Positions 1 through 8,069 of a DNA stretch of 64,000 nt are shown here, piece after piece. The notes below the pieces were generated by a model. It worked only from the letters and a program-made list of their open reading frames with translations, was not told the origin of the DNA and ran no database searches. Made by a program: the position numbers and the translations under genes. The number at the start of each line of letters is the position of its first letter. The stretch's first letter is position 1. The DNA is from Flavobacterium weaverense. Lineage in GTDB: Bacteria; Bacteroidota; Bacteroidia; Flavobacteriales; Flavobacteriaceae. The stretch is taken from NCBI RefSeq assembly GCF_003688495.1, contig NZ_REFH01000007.1, forward strand, positions 760,114-824,113. The letters are read 5' to 3'.

Positions 1-744
1 TAAAGTATGTAAGTAAGGCAACAGTGTTGTTCCTAAACCTTCATCGGCAAGTTTAATTAAAGTTTCAAAACTACCACTTTCTAACTGGAAGTGTCCTTTA
101 TCGCTTCGGGGATTATTTTTACATAAGTTTAAAATTCCGTCACGGAAACAATGTCCATCTTGTAATAACAATATTTCGTCTAAATTCAAATCAGAAATTT
201 CTATCTCTTCTTTCTGGAAATTATGGTGACTTTCTGGAATATAAGCTACAAAAGGCTCATAATACAATACGATCTCCTTTATCTTTTCTTCTAACAATGG
301 CGTTGCAGCAATTGCAGCATCAAGATGACCATTATTAAGTTTTGTAATTATTTCATCCGTATTCAGCTCTTCGATAATAAGCTTCACTTTTGGATATTTT
401 TTAATAAAATTATTCAGAAACATTGGTAATAGAGTAGGCATAATTGTTGGAATAATTCCTAATCTAAATTCTCCACCTATAAAACCTTTCTGCTGCTCTA
501 CTATATCTTGGATGCGATCCGCTTCGATAACAATATTTTTGGCTTGATTGACAATTTTCTGTCCAATGTCAGTTAATTGAATTGGTTTCTTAGTTCTATC
601 AAATATCTGAATACTTAATTCTTCTTCAATTTTCTGAATTTGCATACTCAAGGTTGGTTGAGTTACGAAACACTTTTCAGCAGCTAATGTAAAATTTTTA
701 TGTTCAGCAACTGCAAGAACATATTTCAATTGAGTAATTGTCAT
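1..744 (-). CDS. oxyR: OxyR-type hydrogen peroxide-sensing LysR regulator (3' part cut by window edge)
   Basis: LysR-type regulator, 248 codons visible; the C-terminal end lies beyond the left edge. I translated it from the start codon at 742-744. The N-terminus is a LysR winged helix (MTITQLKYVLAVAEHKNFTL, then a TQPTLSMQ recognition helix), followed by the effector domain. The sequence GHCFRDGILNLC (about positions 134-169) matches the OxyR redox loop, with the two cysteines expected to form the peroxide-sensing disulfide (Cys199/Cys208 in E. coli). It is divergent from dps, a classic OxyR target, so the 112-base gap probably holds the OxyR site. Family and cysteines are seen; regulation of dps is inferred. 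Confidence 0.93.
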   Translation of the reverse strand, partial: MTITQLKYVLAVAEHKNFTLAAEKCFVTQPTLSMQIQKIEEELSIQIFDRTKKPIQLTDIGQKIVNQAKNIVIEADRIQDIVEQQKGFIGGEFRLGIIPTIMPTLLPMFLNNFIKKYPKVKLIIEELNTDEIITKLNNGHLDAAIAATPLLEEKIKEIVLYYEPFVAYIPESHHNFQKEEIEISDLNLDEILLLQDGHCFRDGILNLCKNNPRSDKGHFQLESGSFETLIKLADEGLGTTLLPYLHTL

Positions 745-856
745 GGTATAGTAATTTCTAATACAAATTTAGTAAAACTATAACTTTATATTATAGTATT
801 TTCGCTAAATTTATGGTAAATTTACTAAAGAATTTAATTACAAAAAAACTTAAAAA

Positions 857-1336
857 ATGAAAACTAATATTTTAGGATTACCAATTAAAGAATCAGAATT
901 AATAGTTGCTGAATTAAATGTTTTATTATCAAACTTTCAGGTGTATTATCAGAATTTGAGAGGAATTCATTGGAACATTCGAGGAAAAAGATTTTTTGAT
1001 TTACATGTTAAATTTGAAGAATTATATACTGATTCGCAAATAAAAATCGATTTAATCGCAGAGCGCGTGTTAACAGTAGGCGGAACTCCACTGCATACTT
1101 TTGAGGATTACATTAAAAACAACCAATTAGTTGTAGGTAAAAATATATCTAATGATGAAAAAGCAGTTCATTTGATTGTAACTTCATTGTCTCATTTATT
1201 GAAAATTGAGAGAGAGATACTTAATAAATCTGCAGAAATAAATGATGAGGGAACAAATGCTATGATGAGTGATTTTATTTCTGAGCAAGAAAAAACTATT
1301 TGGATGATGCAAGCTTGGTTAGAAGAGAGCTTATAG
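857..1336 (+). CDS. dps: Dps family DNA-protecting ferritin-like protein
   Basis: A 159-residue Dps/ferritin-like protein of normal length. Dps forms a 12-subunit shell that oxidises iron(II) with peroxide and stores it, protecting DNA under oxidative stress and starvation. The ferroxidase ligands keep the usual spacing: His38 and His50 (RGIHW, DLHVKFEE), Glu54, Asp65 and Glu69 (KIDLIAER). The C-terminus is short, without a lysine-rich DNA-binding tail, so DNA protection may rest mainly on iron chemistry. It is divergent from oxyR and ends just before a strong hairpin terminator, so it is probably transcribed alone under OxyR control (inference). Confidence 0.96.
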   Translation: MKTNILGLPIKESELIVAELNVLLSNFQVYYQNLRGIHWNIRGKRFFDLHVKFEELYTDSQIKIDLIAERVLTVGGTPLHTFEDYIKNNQLVVGKNISNDEKAVHLIVTSLSHLLKIEREILNKSAEINDEGTNAMMSDFISEQEKTIWMMQAWLEESL

Positions 1337-1358
1337 GTTATAGATTATCTTAATGAAG

Positions 1359-1400
1359 AAAAGCAAAATAGAGTCTTACGATTTTATTTTGCTTTTTTTT
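1359..1400 (+). terminator. Rho-independent terminator after dps
   Basis: A perfect 12-bp stem (AAAAGCAAAATA at 1359-1370 and its complement at 1385-1396) with a 14-base loop, followed by a T run to 1400, 22 bases after the dps stop codon. Confidence 0.8.
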
Positions 1401-1632
1401 GTGCTTTTTTTGAACTGAGTAACAATACAATTGTTCAATAATTTTTACTCGAACATTATACATAGCTGTCTTAAGTCAGCACAATTTATTTTTTTGCATT
1501 CGATTAATTTGCAATTTAGATTGTATAAATTCATTTTACGACCAAAAAATATATTTACTTTAGCAAAATAACGCAGCCGTCCTTTTTTTTGAAACTAATT
1601 ATTAAGGAGTTTGTAAATAAAACTAAATAGTC

Positions 1633-2274
1633 ATGAAAGAATTTTACAAACAAATTTTAGACAATAATAAAAAATGGGTCGAAAGCTCACTAAAAAGTGA
1701 TCCTAATTATTTTGAAGACCTTGCACAAGGACAAACACCACCATTACTGTGGATAGGCTGTTCAGATAGTAGAGTTCCTGCCAATGAGATTATTGGCGCT
1801 AAGCCAGGAGAGGTTTTTGTTCATAGAAATATTGCAAATATGGTAGTTCATACTGATATGAATATGTTGAGCGTTCTTGATTATGCCGTTAACGTTTTAA
1901 AAGTAAAACACGTTTTAGTTTGCGGTCATTACGGTTGCGGAGGAATTAAAGCGGCGATGGGAAATGATTCTATTGGTATTATTGATAACTGGATTCGACA
2001 CATTAAAAATGTATATCGCTTGCATAGCAAATATTTAGATTCGATCGAAGATAAAACAATACGTTTCAATAAGTTTGTTGAAATCAATGTACAAGAGCAA
2101 GTCATTGACCTAGCAAAAACATCTATTGTTCAAAATGCTTGGCGAAATGGACAAGGACTTACTTTGCACGGTTGGGTTTATGGTTTGAATTCTGGTTATG
2201 TTACTGATCTTGATGTAAACATGAGTAACAATGAAGATCTTGATGATGTATATCAATTAAAATTTTCGGTTTAA
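1633..2274 (+). CDS. can: Beta-class carbonic anhydrase
   Basis: A 213-residue beta-carbonic anhydrase, which interconverts CO2 and bicarbonate in the cytoplasm. The zinc site is complete: Cys43 in CSDSR with the Asp45-Arg47 dyad, and His99/Cys102 in GHYGC. The length is normal. The gene converges on a bicarbonate permease and overlaps its last four bases, so the pair probably supplies bicarbonate to biotin carboxylases and other carboxylating enzymes (inference). A 296-base gap precedes it; beyond the dps terminator I saw only an imperfect TACTTTAG -7-like element near 1555-1562. Confidence 0.96.
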   Translation: MKEFYKQILDNNKKWVESSLKSDPNYFEDLAQGQTPPLLWIGCSDSRVPANEIIGAKPGEVFVHRNIANMVVHTDMNMLSVLDYAVNVLKVKHVLVCGHYGCGGIKAAMGNDSIGIIDNWIRHIKNVYRLHSKYLDSIEDKTIRFNKFVEINVQEQVIDLAKTSIVQNAWRNGQGLTLHGWVYGLNSGYVTDLDVNMSNNEDLDDVYQLKFSV

Positions 2275-3233
2275 TATGCCATTATAATTGAGAGATAAAT
2301 TGGCATTCCTAACGTTATGTTGAAGGGGAATGTTACAGCAAGTGCCATTGGTAGGAATAGTCCAGGATTTGCTTTCGGGACTGCAATTTTCATTGCGGCA
2401 GGAACTGCGATATATGATGCGCTTGCGGCGAGAATTGCTAATATAAATCGGTTTCCAATATCGGCAGTAACCCATTGACTTATTAGTGCGACTATTATTC
2501 CGTTCACTACTGGTATTGCAATAGCAAACATAACAGCAAACCATCCGCTTTTAATGAAAGCACTTAGTTTTTTTCCACTTGTGATTCCCATGTCTAGAAG
2601 AAAAATCGCTAAAAAACCTTTAAATAAATCGGTTGTAAAAGGTTTTATTCCGAGGGCTTGCTCATCACTCGCCACTAATCCTATCACTAAACTTCCTAAT
2701 ATTAAAAGAACACTTCCATTAGTAAAGGAATGTTTAATAATGGATGGTAGTGATGCATTGTTTTCATTATTCTTATCAAAAATTCTAATTAAAATAACAC
2801 CAACTATAATTGCTGGTGCTTCCATCAAAGCCATTACAGCGACCATATGCCCGCTGAAAGTCATGTTTTGTAATTCTAAAAAACTTGCCGCTGTTACAAA
2901 TGTTACTGCGCTAACGGAACCGTAAGCAGCTGCTATAGCTCCCGAATCGTAGATATTGAATTTTTTTCGTAGAATGAAGAAAGCGTACATCGGAATTACC
3001 AAGGCTATAAAGACACCGAACAATACCGACCAAATAATTTCCATATTGAAATCGCTGTGCGCCAATTCTTGTCCTCCTTTAAAACCGATAGAAAACAGCA
3101 GATAAAGCGAAATGAATTTGGATGAGTTTTCTGGGATTTCTAAATCGCTTTTTAATTTTACAGCGAGCACTCCTAATATGAAGAATAGCAAAGCGGGATT
3201 AGTAAGATTTTCAAATAGTAAGTCTAGATTCAT
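2271..3233 (-). CDS. sbtA: SbtA-type sodium-dependent bicarbonate permease
   Basis: A 320-residue integral membrane protein of the sodium-dependent bicarbonate transport family (DUF897/SbtA), with about ten hydrophobic helices. The N-terminal NLTNPALLFFILGVLAVK and the internal GFKGGQELAHS are typical of this family. In cyanobacteria SbtA imports bicarbonate with sodium and is inhibited by the PII-like SbtB; no sbtB-like gene is adjacent here. The 3' end overlaps the convergent carbonic anhydrase gene by 4 bases. It lies just downstream (in transcription sense) of the threonylcarbamoyl-AMP synthase gene with a 6-base gap, so it may be co-transcribed with that run. Substrate is inferred from family and neighbour. 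Confidence 0.88.
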   Translation of the reverse strand: MNLDLLFENLTNPALLFFILGVLAVKLKSDLEIPENSSKFISLYLLFSIGFKGGQELAHSDFNMEIIWSVLFGVFIALVIPMYAFFILRKKFNIYDSGAIAAAYGSVSAVTFVTAASFLELQNMTFSGHMVAVMALMEAPAIIVGVILIRIFDKNNENNASLPSIIKHSFTNGSVLLILGSLVIGLVASDEQALGIKPFTTDLFKGFLAIFLLDMGITSGKKLSAFIKSGWFAVMFAIAIPVVNGIIVALISQWVTADIGNRFILAILAASASYIAVPAAMKIAVPKANPGLFLPMALAVTFPFNITLGMPIYLSIIMAY

Positions 3234-3239
3234 ATTAAA

Positions 3240-4199
3240 TTAGTTTTTAGTGGCACGTTGTAAACGGTCGTTAATTGAATTTCCTAAATTATTTTCAGGG
3301 AATTTTTCAGCAATAATTAGGTCTAAATTTTGCTTATCTAATCGATGCATAGCCGCATATAAATTTGACATGGCTACTTTTAGATCACCTTTTTCAGAAA
3401 GGATTTCAGTAGAAGAAATTAATGGGTTTAGTACTTGATTATTAAAGAGTAGCAAACCAATTTTCTTGTTTTTGTGATTTTTTAATTCTTTTTCAACTTC
3501 CTCGACTAAAATTATTTTGGTTTTAGGCGCGTAGTGTTTTGACAGCATTCCTGGAGCGTCGGGTTTTATTCCATTGTGATTTTGAATCTTAATTTTTCCA
3601 ACTACCATTTCTATTTCTTCGATGGAGATTGAGCCCAGTCTATATAGGATGGGTTCCTCGTTTTTAAACCCAATAATTGTAGATTCAATTCCGTTTTGAC
3701 AATTTCCACCATCTAAAACCATGGCTAGAGTTGTAGGAAAATAATCTCCCACATGTTGAGCAGTCGTTGGACTTATCCTTCCAAAAGGGTTTGCACTTGG
3801 CGCTGCTAAAGGAAACGGCAGTAATTTTAATAAATCTAAAGTCATTTTGTGATTTGGAACTCGGAATGCTGCGGTATCTTTTCCCGCAGTAACACTATCA
3901 GGTATTTCTTTATTCTTTTTTAAAACTAAAGTCAAAGAACCAGGCCAGAAAGCTTCAGCTAATTTTAATGCTTTTTCGGGAATCTCAATCGCAACTTCAC
4001 TTAATATTTTCTTGTCGTGAATATGAATAATCAAAGGATTATAAAGCGGTCTTTTCTTGGTTTCGAAAATTTTACTTATCGCAACTTCGCTGTAAATATT
4101 ACCAGCTAAACCATAGACTGTCTCAGTTGGAATTGCAACGAGTTCGTCAGTCTCAAGTAAATATTTGGCTTTGAATAAATCTGTAGAAATTTCTATCAT
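3240..4199 (-). CDS. tsaC: L-threonylcarbamoyladenylate synthase (Sua5/YrdC/TsaC)
   Basis: Makes threonylcarbamoyl-AMP from threonine, bicarbonate and ATP, the first step of t6A37 modification of ANN-decoding tRNAs. The YrdC domain is N-terminal (LVAIPTETVYGLAGN, KRPLYNPL, SANPFGRISPTTAQHV), followed by a C-terminal Sua5 domain introduced by PGMLSKHYAP, so this is the long Sua5 form (319 residues). I chose the ATG at 4197-4199, which starts MIEISTDLFK; an open frame runs upstream to 4283 but enters the preceding gene and adds residues with no family match. Since bicarbonate is a substrate, its place next to an SbtA permease is noteworthy but may be chance. Confidence 0.93.
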   Translation of the reverse strand: MIEISTDLFKAKYLLETDELVAIPTETVYGLAGNIYSEVAISKIFETKKRPLYNPLIIHIHDKKILSEVAIEIPEKALKLAEAFWPGSLTLVLKKNKEIPDSVTAGKDTAAFRVPNHKMTLDLLKLLPFPLAAPSANPFGRISPTTAQHVGDYFPTTLAMVLDGGNCQNGIESTIIGFKNEEPILYRLGSISIEEIEMVVGKIKIQNHNGIKPDAPGMLSKHYAPKTKIILVEEVEKELKNHKNKKIGLLLFNNQVLNPLISSTEILSEKGDLKVAMSNLYAAMHRLDKQNLDLIIAEKFPENNLGNSINDRLQRATKN

Positions 4200-4203
4200 T
4201 TGT

Positions 4204-5052
4204 TTATGGATTACAAAAATCGCAATAGGTAGGATCTTCAAATTGAATGCCTCTAGGAAACATTTTTTCACATTTAAATTCACATTTTTTGCACTGGTAT
4301 AAATGGCTTAATGTGGAGCGCGTTGGAAAAGAACAATTTTCACACTTTAAACCAGGTTTTACAGCAACAATATCAAATCCAGGAGTTTCACAATTTGGAC
4401 AACAATTTTTTATTTTAATCAACAGGTTTTCAGCTGCTTTCTGTATAAATTTCATCCTTGTAGGATTAAAAACAGCGCGCATGTCTGTTTCAGCGAATAC
4501 GGTTTTAAACGCTTTACTTAGTTCTTCGAAATTCTGTATAAGTTCATCGACGGACCTATTGTTTTTAATAATTTGAATCGGATTGTCCTCTGTAGATTTT
4601 AAAATAATTCCGTGTGTTGGGAATTGAACTTTTTCAGCAAATGCTTTTAGTTCTAATTCTGAACTGATTAATTTTCCATCAAAATTGGTGTCCATACTGA
4701 TTTCTCTCGCAATAATTTCGATATCATTTTGGAAATCTTTAAGCATAATTAATTCATCATTCGCTGCTGCGAAAAAAAGACTAGGGTGTGGACCAAAAGA
4801 TCCTTCTGTTGCTATTATCAAATCACATCCAGTAACTTTATTTGCAAGAATACATTTATTTCTTAAAGTGGTTAGAGCACTGTCTAATCGCGCAATTTCT
4901 CCTGAAAAAGTTCCTAAAATATCAGTATCAAATGCATCTGAAGTGAAACAGTGCACTCCTAATTCCGTATTGAAAATAGGAGCGATAACTGATTCTTTAT
5001 GATGTTTTGTAGCGATTAAAAGTTTTCTTCCTTTAAACATGCGGTTTTTCAA
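4204..5052 (-). CDS. DUF6671 family protein with C-terminal zinc-ribbon cysteines
   Basis: A 282-residue cytoplasmic protein matching the DUF6671 pattern: N-terminal GRKLLIATKHHKE, a central CDLIIATEGSFGPHP segment, and a cysteine-rich C-terminus with CPNCETPGFD, CENC, CKKCEFKC and CDFCNP. The paired CxxC motifs suggest one or two zinc ribbons. The function is unknown. The start could also be the ATG at 5038-5040 (MFKGRK), which would reduce the 20-base overlap with the upstream small gene. It is in a tight same-strand run with tsaC and two small paralogous genes. Confidence 0.85.
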   Translation of the reverse strand: MKNRMFKGRKLLIATKHHKESVIAPIFNTELGVHCFTSDAFDTDILGTFSGEIARLDSALTTLRNKCILANKVTGCDLIIATEGSFGPHPSLFFAAANDELIMLKDFQNDIEIIAREISMDTNFDGKLISSELELKAFAEKVQFPTHGIILKSTEDNPIQIIKNNRSVDELIQNFEELSKAFKTVFAETDMRAVFNPTRMKFIQKAAENLLIKIKNCCPNCETPGFDIVAVKPGLKCENCSFPTRSTLSHLYQCKKCEFKCEKMFPRGIQFEDPTYCDFCNP

Positions 5053-5320
5053 AACTAATTGTGATGGTACTTTTAATAACTAAATTTGATCCTGCTGAGC
5101 TAGTATCTTCAATAATTTTTTTAATAGCTTCTTTTGCTTCAAATAGTTCTTGTATTCTTATTTTAGAGTGAGAAAGATCTTTATTAAAGCGAATGTGGTT
5201 ACTAAAATCCTCTCGGTTGTGGTAATCGATTTTGTAATTGAATAAAGCTGTCATTACGTTTGCTGCTTCTTCATGAGAAAACACACCATCAATTAATTTA
5301 AATTCATTTTCGTTTCCCAT
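5033..5320 (-). CDS. Small conserved hypothetical protein (tandem paralogue 1)
   Basis: A 95-residue soluble protein with no recognised domain. Its opening, KLIDGVFSHEEAANVM, resembles QLIEGEFSSNEAVALI in the next gene upstream (5356-5598), so the two are tandem paralogues. A charged helical middle (SHSKIRIQELFEAKEAIKKI) is followed by a predicted beta C-terminus (LVIKSTITISFE). The stop overlaps the start region of the DUF6671 gene, indicating translational coupling. Likely a small two-helix plus strand fold; function unknown. Confidence 0.75.
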   Translation of the reverse strand: MGNENEFKLIDGVFSHEEAANVMTALFNYKIDYHNREDFSNHIRFNKDLSHSKIRIQELFEAKEAIKKIIEDTSSAGSNLVIKSTITISFEKPHV

Positions 5321-5355
5321 ACTTTTTATTATAAAAATCTATTAAAATATTCTTT

Positions 5356-5598
5356 TTATTCGATGTGAATCGAAGCTCGCATTCGCACTCCATCTGTTTT
5401 AGAATTCAAAAAAGAGCGAATGCTATCTAATGATTTTTGGAGCTTTTTAATTTTATTTTCGCGACTTTTAATATCTTCTTCCTGATCAGATTTACAAATT
5501 TTGCTTTCATGAAATTTTATTTTGACTTCAATCATTTTTAAAATTAATGCTACTGCTTCGTTGCTGCTGAATTCGCCTTCAATAAGTTGTATGTCCAT
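5356..5598 (-). CDS. Small conserved hypothetical protein (tandem paralogue 2)
   Basis: An 80-residue protein similar in layout to the 95-residue neighbour: an opening DIQLIEGEFSSNEAVALI, a lysine-rich coiled-coil-like middle (ENKIKKLQKSLDSIRSFL) and a short beta end (RMRASIHIE). No known domain. It starts 16 bases after the icd stop on the same strand, so icd, this gene, its paralogue, the DUF6671 gene, tsaC and sbtA may form one long transcript. Confidence 0.75.
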   Translation of the reverse strand: MDIQLIEGEFSSNEAVALILKMIEVKIKFHESKICKSDQEEDIKSRENKIKKLQKSLDSIRSFLNSKTDGVRMRASIHIE

Positions 5599-5614
5599 CT
5601 TAATTAGTTTTAAA

Positions 5615-7051
5615 TTATTGTCCTTGACCTAAAGAATACCCTGATTTCCCATCAAATTCATAGAGATTTTCTGTTTTTATAACATCTACATTCGCTTTTG
5701 CAGCATTAAATAGTAAAGCGATTATGTCGCCTTTATCCATTTTACTTTCGCTGTTTGGTTTAAATCTGCAACGCCAGTGATCCGTGCAAAAAGTTTCTTC
5801 AAAACCTTCTGGCCATACTTTGATACCGCGATTGGTAATCATTGTAAGATTTGTATTTTCTAAAGTGACGTTTTCAAGCTGCTTAGCAATTTCGTTTGGA
5901 TTCGTTCCATTCCAGTGCATAAATAAATCTACTCCTACTAGTTGCTTGTTTGCTGCTGGCTTTTTTACATATTTAGGTAGAGTAAGTGCAACGTCTTTCG
6001 CAAAAGATACTTGTTTTAGAATTGAAGGATTGCTACCTAAATTTGCAATTACTGCTTGAGCGAATTCTTTAGTTCCCACTTTTTGCTTGCTTACACCTTC
6101 TTTGAAAATGTCATAAGTGTGAATTCCATCTTCAATTGTTTTCAACCATGCATTTTGAACTTTTTCAGCTACTTCAGTTTGTCCGATATGATTTAGCATC
6201 ATTACTGCGCCTTCAAGTAATCCTGATGGATTAGCTAAGTTTTGTCCTGCACGTCTTGGCGCTGAGCCATGAATTGCTTCAAACATCGCGCATTCTTCTC
6301 CTATGTTTGCTGATCCAGCTAATCCTACTGATCCAGCAATTTGCGCCGCTATATCTGATAGAACATCTCCGTAAAGGTTTAGAGTTACGATGACATCAAA
6401 GATTTCTGGAGTATCCGCCATTTTTGCTGCACCGATATCAATTATCCAGTGTTCATTTTCAATTTCTGGATATTCTAATGCTATCTCGTCAAAAACTTGG
6501 TGAAACAATCCGTCTGTTTGTTTCATGATGTTGTCTTTTGTAAAACAAGTCACTTTTTTCCTTCCGTATACTTTAGCGTATTCAAATGCATATCTAACAA
6601 TTTTTTCACATCCTGGGCGACTTATTAGTTTTAAACATTGAACTACTTCGTCTGTTTGTTGATGCTCAATACCTGCATATAAATCCTCCTCATTTTCGCG
6701 GATAATTACAATATCCATTTTAGGATGCTTTGTTTCTACAAAAGGATGTAAACTCATACAAGGTCTTACGTTTGAGTAAAGTCCGAGGAATTTTCTCGTT
6801 GTAACATTTAAACTTTTATAGCCGCCTCCTTGTGGCGTAGTAATAGGTGCTTTTAGAAAAATTTTGTTTCTTCGAATGATATCCCAAGATTCAGCTGCAA
6901 TTCCTGAGCTATTTCCTGATAGATAAACTTTCTCACCAACTTCAATTTCGTCAATCTCAATTTGCGCTCCCGCTGCTTTGATAATTTCTAAAGTTGCATC
7001 CATAATCTCTGGACCTATTCCGTCTCCTTTTGCTACTGTAATTCGTGTCAT
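5615..7051 (-). CDS. icd: NADP-dependent isocitrate dehydrogenase (Thermus/Rickettsia type)
   Basis: Oxidative decarboxylation of isocitrate to 2-oxoglutarate in the TCA cycle. At 478 residues it has the isopropylmalate/isocitrate dehydrogenase core (TRITVAKGDGIGPEI, RENEEDLYAGIEH, LNLYGDVLSDIAAQ, EAIHGSAPRRAGQN) plus a C-terminal extension of about 130 residues seen in the Thermus-type enzymes. Metal-binding Asp in YGDVLSD and the phosphate-handling loop are intact. NADP use is assumed from the family and not proven by sequence. It is divergent from a LysR regulator across a 94-base gap, which suggests control by that regulator. Confidence 0.94.
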   Translation of the reverse strand: MTRITVAKGDGIGPEIMDATLEIIKAAGAQIEIDEIEVGEKVYLSGNSSGIAAESWDIIRRNKIFLKAPITTPQGGGYKSLNVTTRKFLGLYSNVRPCMSLHPFVETKHPKMDIVIIRENEEDLYAGIEHQQTDEVVQCLKLISRPGCEKIVRYAFEYAKVYGRKKVTCFTKDNIMKQTDGLFHQVFDEIALEYPEIENEHWIIDIGAAKMADTPEIFDVIVTLNLYGDVLSDIAAQIAGSVGLAGSANIGEECAMFEAIHGSAPRRAGQNLANPSGLLEGAVMMLNHIGQTEVAEKVQNAWLKTIEDGIHTYDIFKEGVSKQKVGTKEFAQAVIANLGSNPSILKQVSFAKDVALTLPKYVKKPAANKQLVGVDLFMHWNGTNPNEIAKQLENVTLENTNLTMITNRGIKVWPEGFEETFCTDHWRCRFKPNSESKMDKGDIIALLFNAAKANVDVIKTENLYEFDGKSGYSLGQGQ

Positions 7052-7145
7052 GTTGTTTTTGTTTTACAATTTGATGGGACAAAATTCGAATTATTTATTC
7101 ATATATTTTTATTTATATTTGTAATGAAATACATAAAATATTTTT

Positions 7146-8069
7146 ATGAACTATACTTTACACCAACTACAAGTTTTTTTAAAAGTCACTAAAACCTTGA
7201 GTATTACAAGAGCAGCTGAAGAGCTTTTTTTAACGCAGCCAGCAGTTTCGATCCAACTGAAAAATTTTCAAGATCAGTTTGAGATTCCCTTGACGGAAGT
7301 GATTAAGAAAAAGGTTTACATAACTGATTTTGGAAAAGAAATAGCAGTTGCCGCTGAAAACATATTGAATGAAGTCCATGCTATTAACTATAAAACGATA
7401 GCTTTTAAAGGGAAACTTTCTGGTAGACTTAAGCTTTCTGTAGTTTCTACTGGAAAATATGTGATTCCTTATTATTTGAGTACTTTTCTAAAAACGCACA
7501 ATGAAATTGAGTTAGAGATGGATGTTACCAATAAAAGTAAAGTTATTAAAGCGCTAAAAAATAATGAGGTTGATTTTGCACTAGTATCTGTATTACCAAA
7601 AGATCTCGATATAGAATCAGAAGTATTAATTGAGAATAAACTGCATTTAGTTGGCAACTCAGTACATCAAAATGTGACAAAGAAAAATTTGCATTTATTA
7701 TTTTCCTCTTCGCCATTAATCTCTAGAGAACTTGGATCAGCAACTAGAATTGCTATGGAAGATTATATTTCGAAACAAAAAATTCAACCAAAGATGAAAA
7801 TAACGCTGACTTCTAACGAAGCGGTAAAACAAGCTGTGATTGCAGGAATTGGTGTTTCAGTAATGCCAATAATCGGACTGAAAAATGAACTTGATAACGG
7901 AAGTTTAGTGCTATTGAATGCTTACGGTTTACCTATGATTAGTTCGTGGCGTATCATTTGGTTAAAAGGTAAAAAAATGAGTCCCGTTGCAAAATCTTTC
8001 ATGGAATATATTAAAGACAATAAAGAAGAGATAAAAGAAAACCATTTTTCGTGGATTAATAATTATTGA
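7146..8069 (+). CDS. LysR-family transcriptional regulator, divergent from icd
   Basis: A 307-residue LysR-type regulator. The N-terminal winged helix (TLHQLQVFLKVTKTLSITRA, TQPAVSIQLK) is followed by a substrate-binding-type effector domain starting near residue 90 (SGRLKLSVVSTGKYVIPYYL). The overall look is CbbR/CysB-like, but the ligand cannot be read from sequence. LysR proteins commonly control the divergent gene, here icd, in response to a metabolite. It ends overlapping by 7 bases the convergent LETM1-related gene. Confidence 0.92.
   Translation: MNYTLHQLQVFLKVTKTLSITRAAEELFLTQPAVSIQLKNFQDQFEIPLTEVIKKKVYITDFGKEIAVAAENILNEVHAINYKTIAFKGKLSGRLKLSVVSTGKYVIPYYLSTFLKTHNEIELEMDVTNKSKVIKALKNNEVDFALVSVLPKDLDIESEVLIENKLHLVGNSVHQNVTKKNLHLLFSSSPLISRELGSATRIAMEDYISKQKIQPKMKITLTSNEAVKQAVIAGIGVSVMPIIGLKNELDNGSLVLLNAYGLPMISSWRIIWLKGKKMSPVAKSFMEYIKDNKEEIKENHFSWINNY

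Noticed and set aside
2554..2925. Plus-strand open frame inside the bicarbonate permease gene
   Set aside because: Antisense to clear SbtA coding sequence, with no homology or start context; typical shadow frame.
4200..4283. N-terminal extension of the threonylcarbamoyl-AMP synthase
   Set aside because: The added residues lie inside the DUF6671 gene and match nothing in the Sua5/YrdC family; the ATG at 4197-4199 is a better start.
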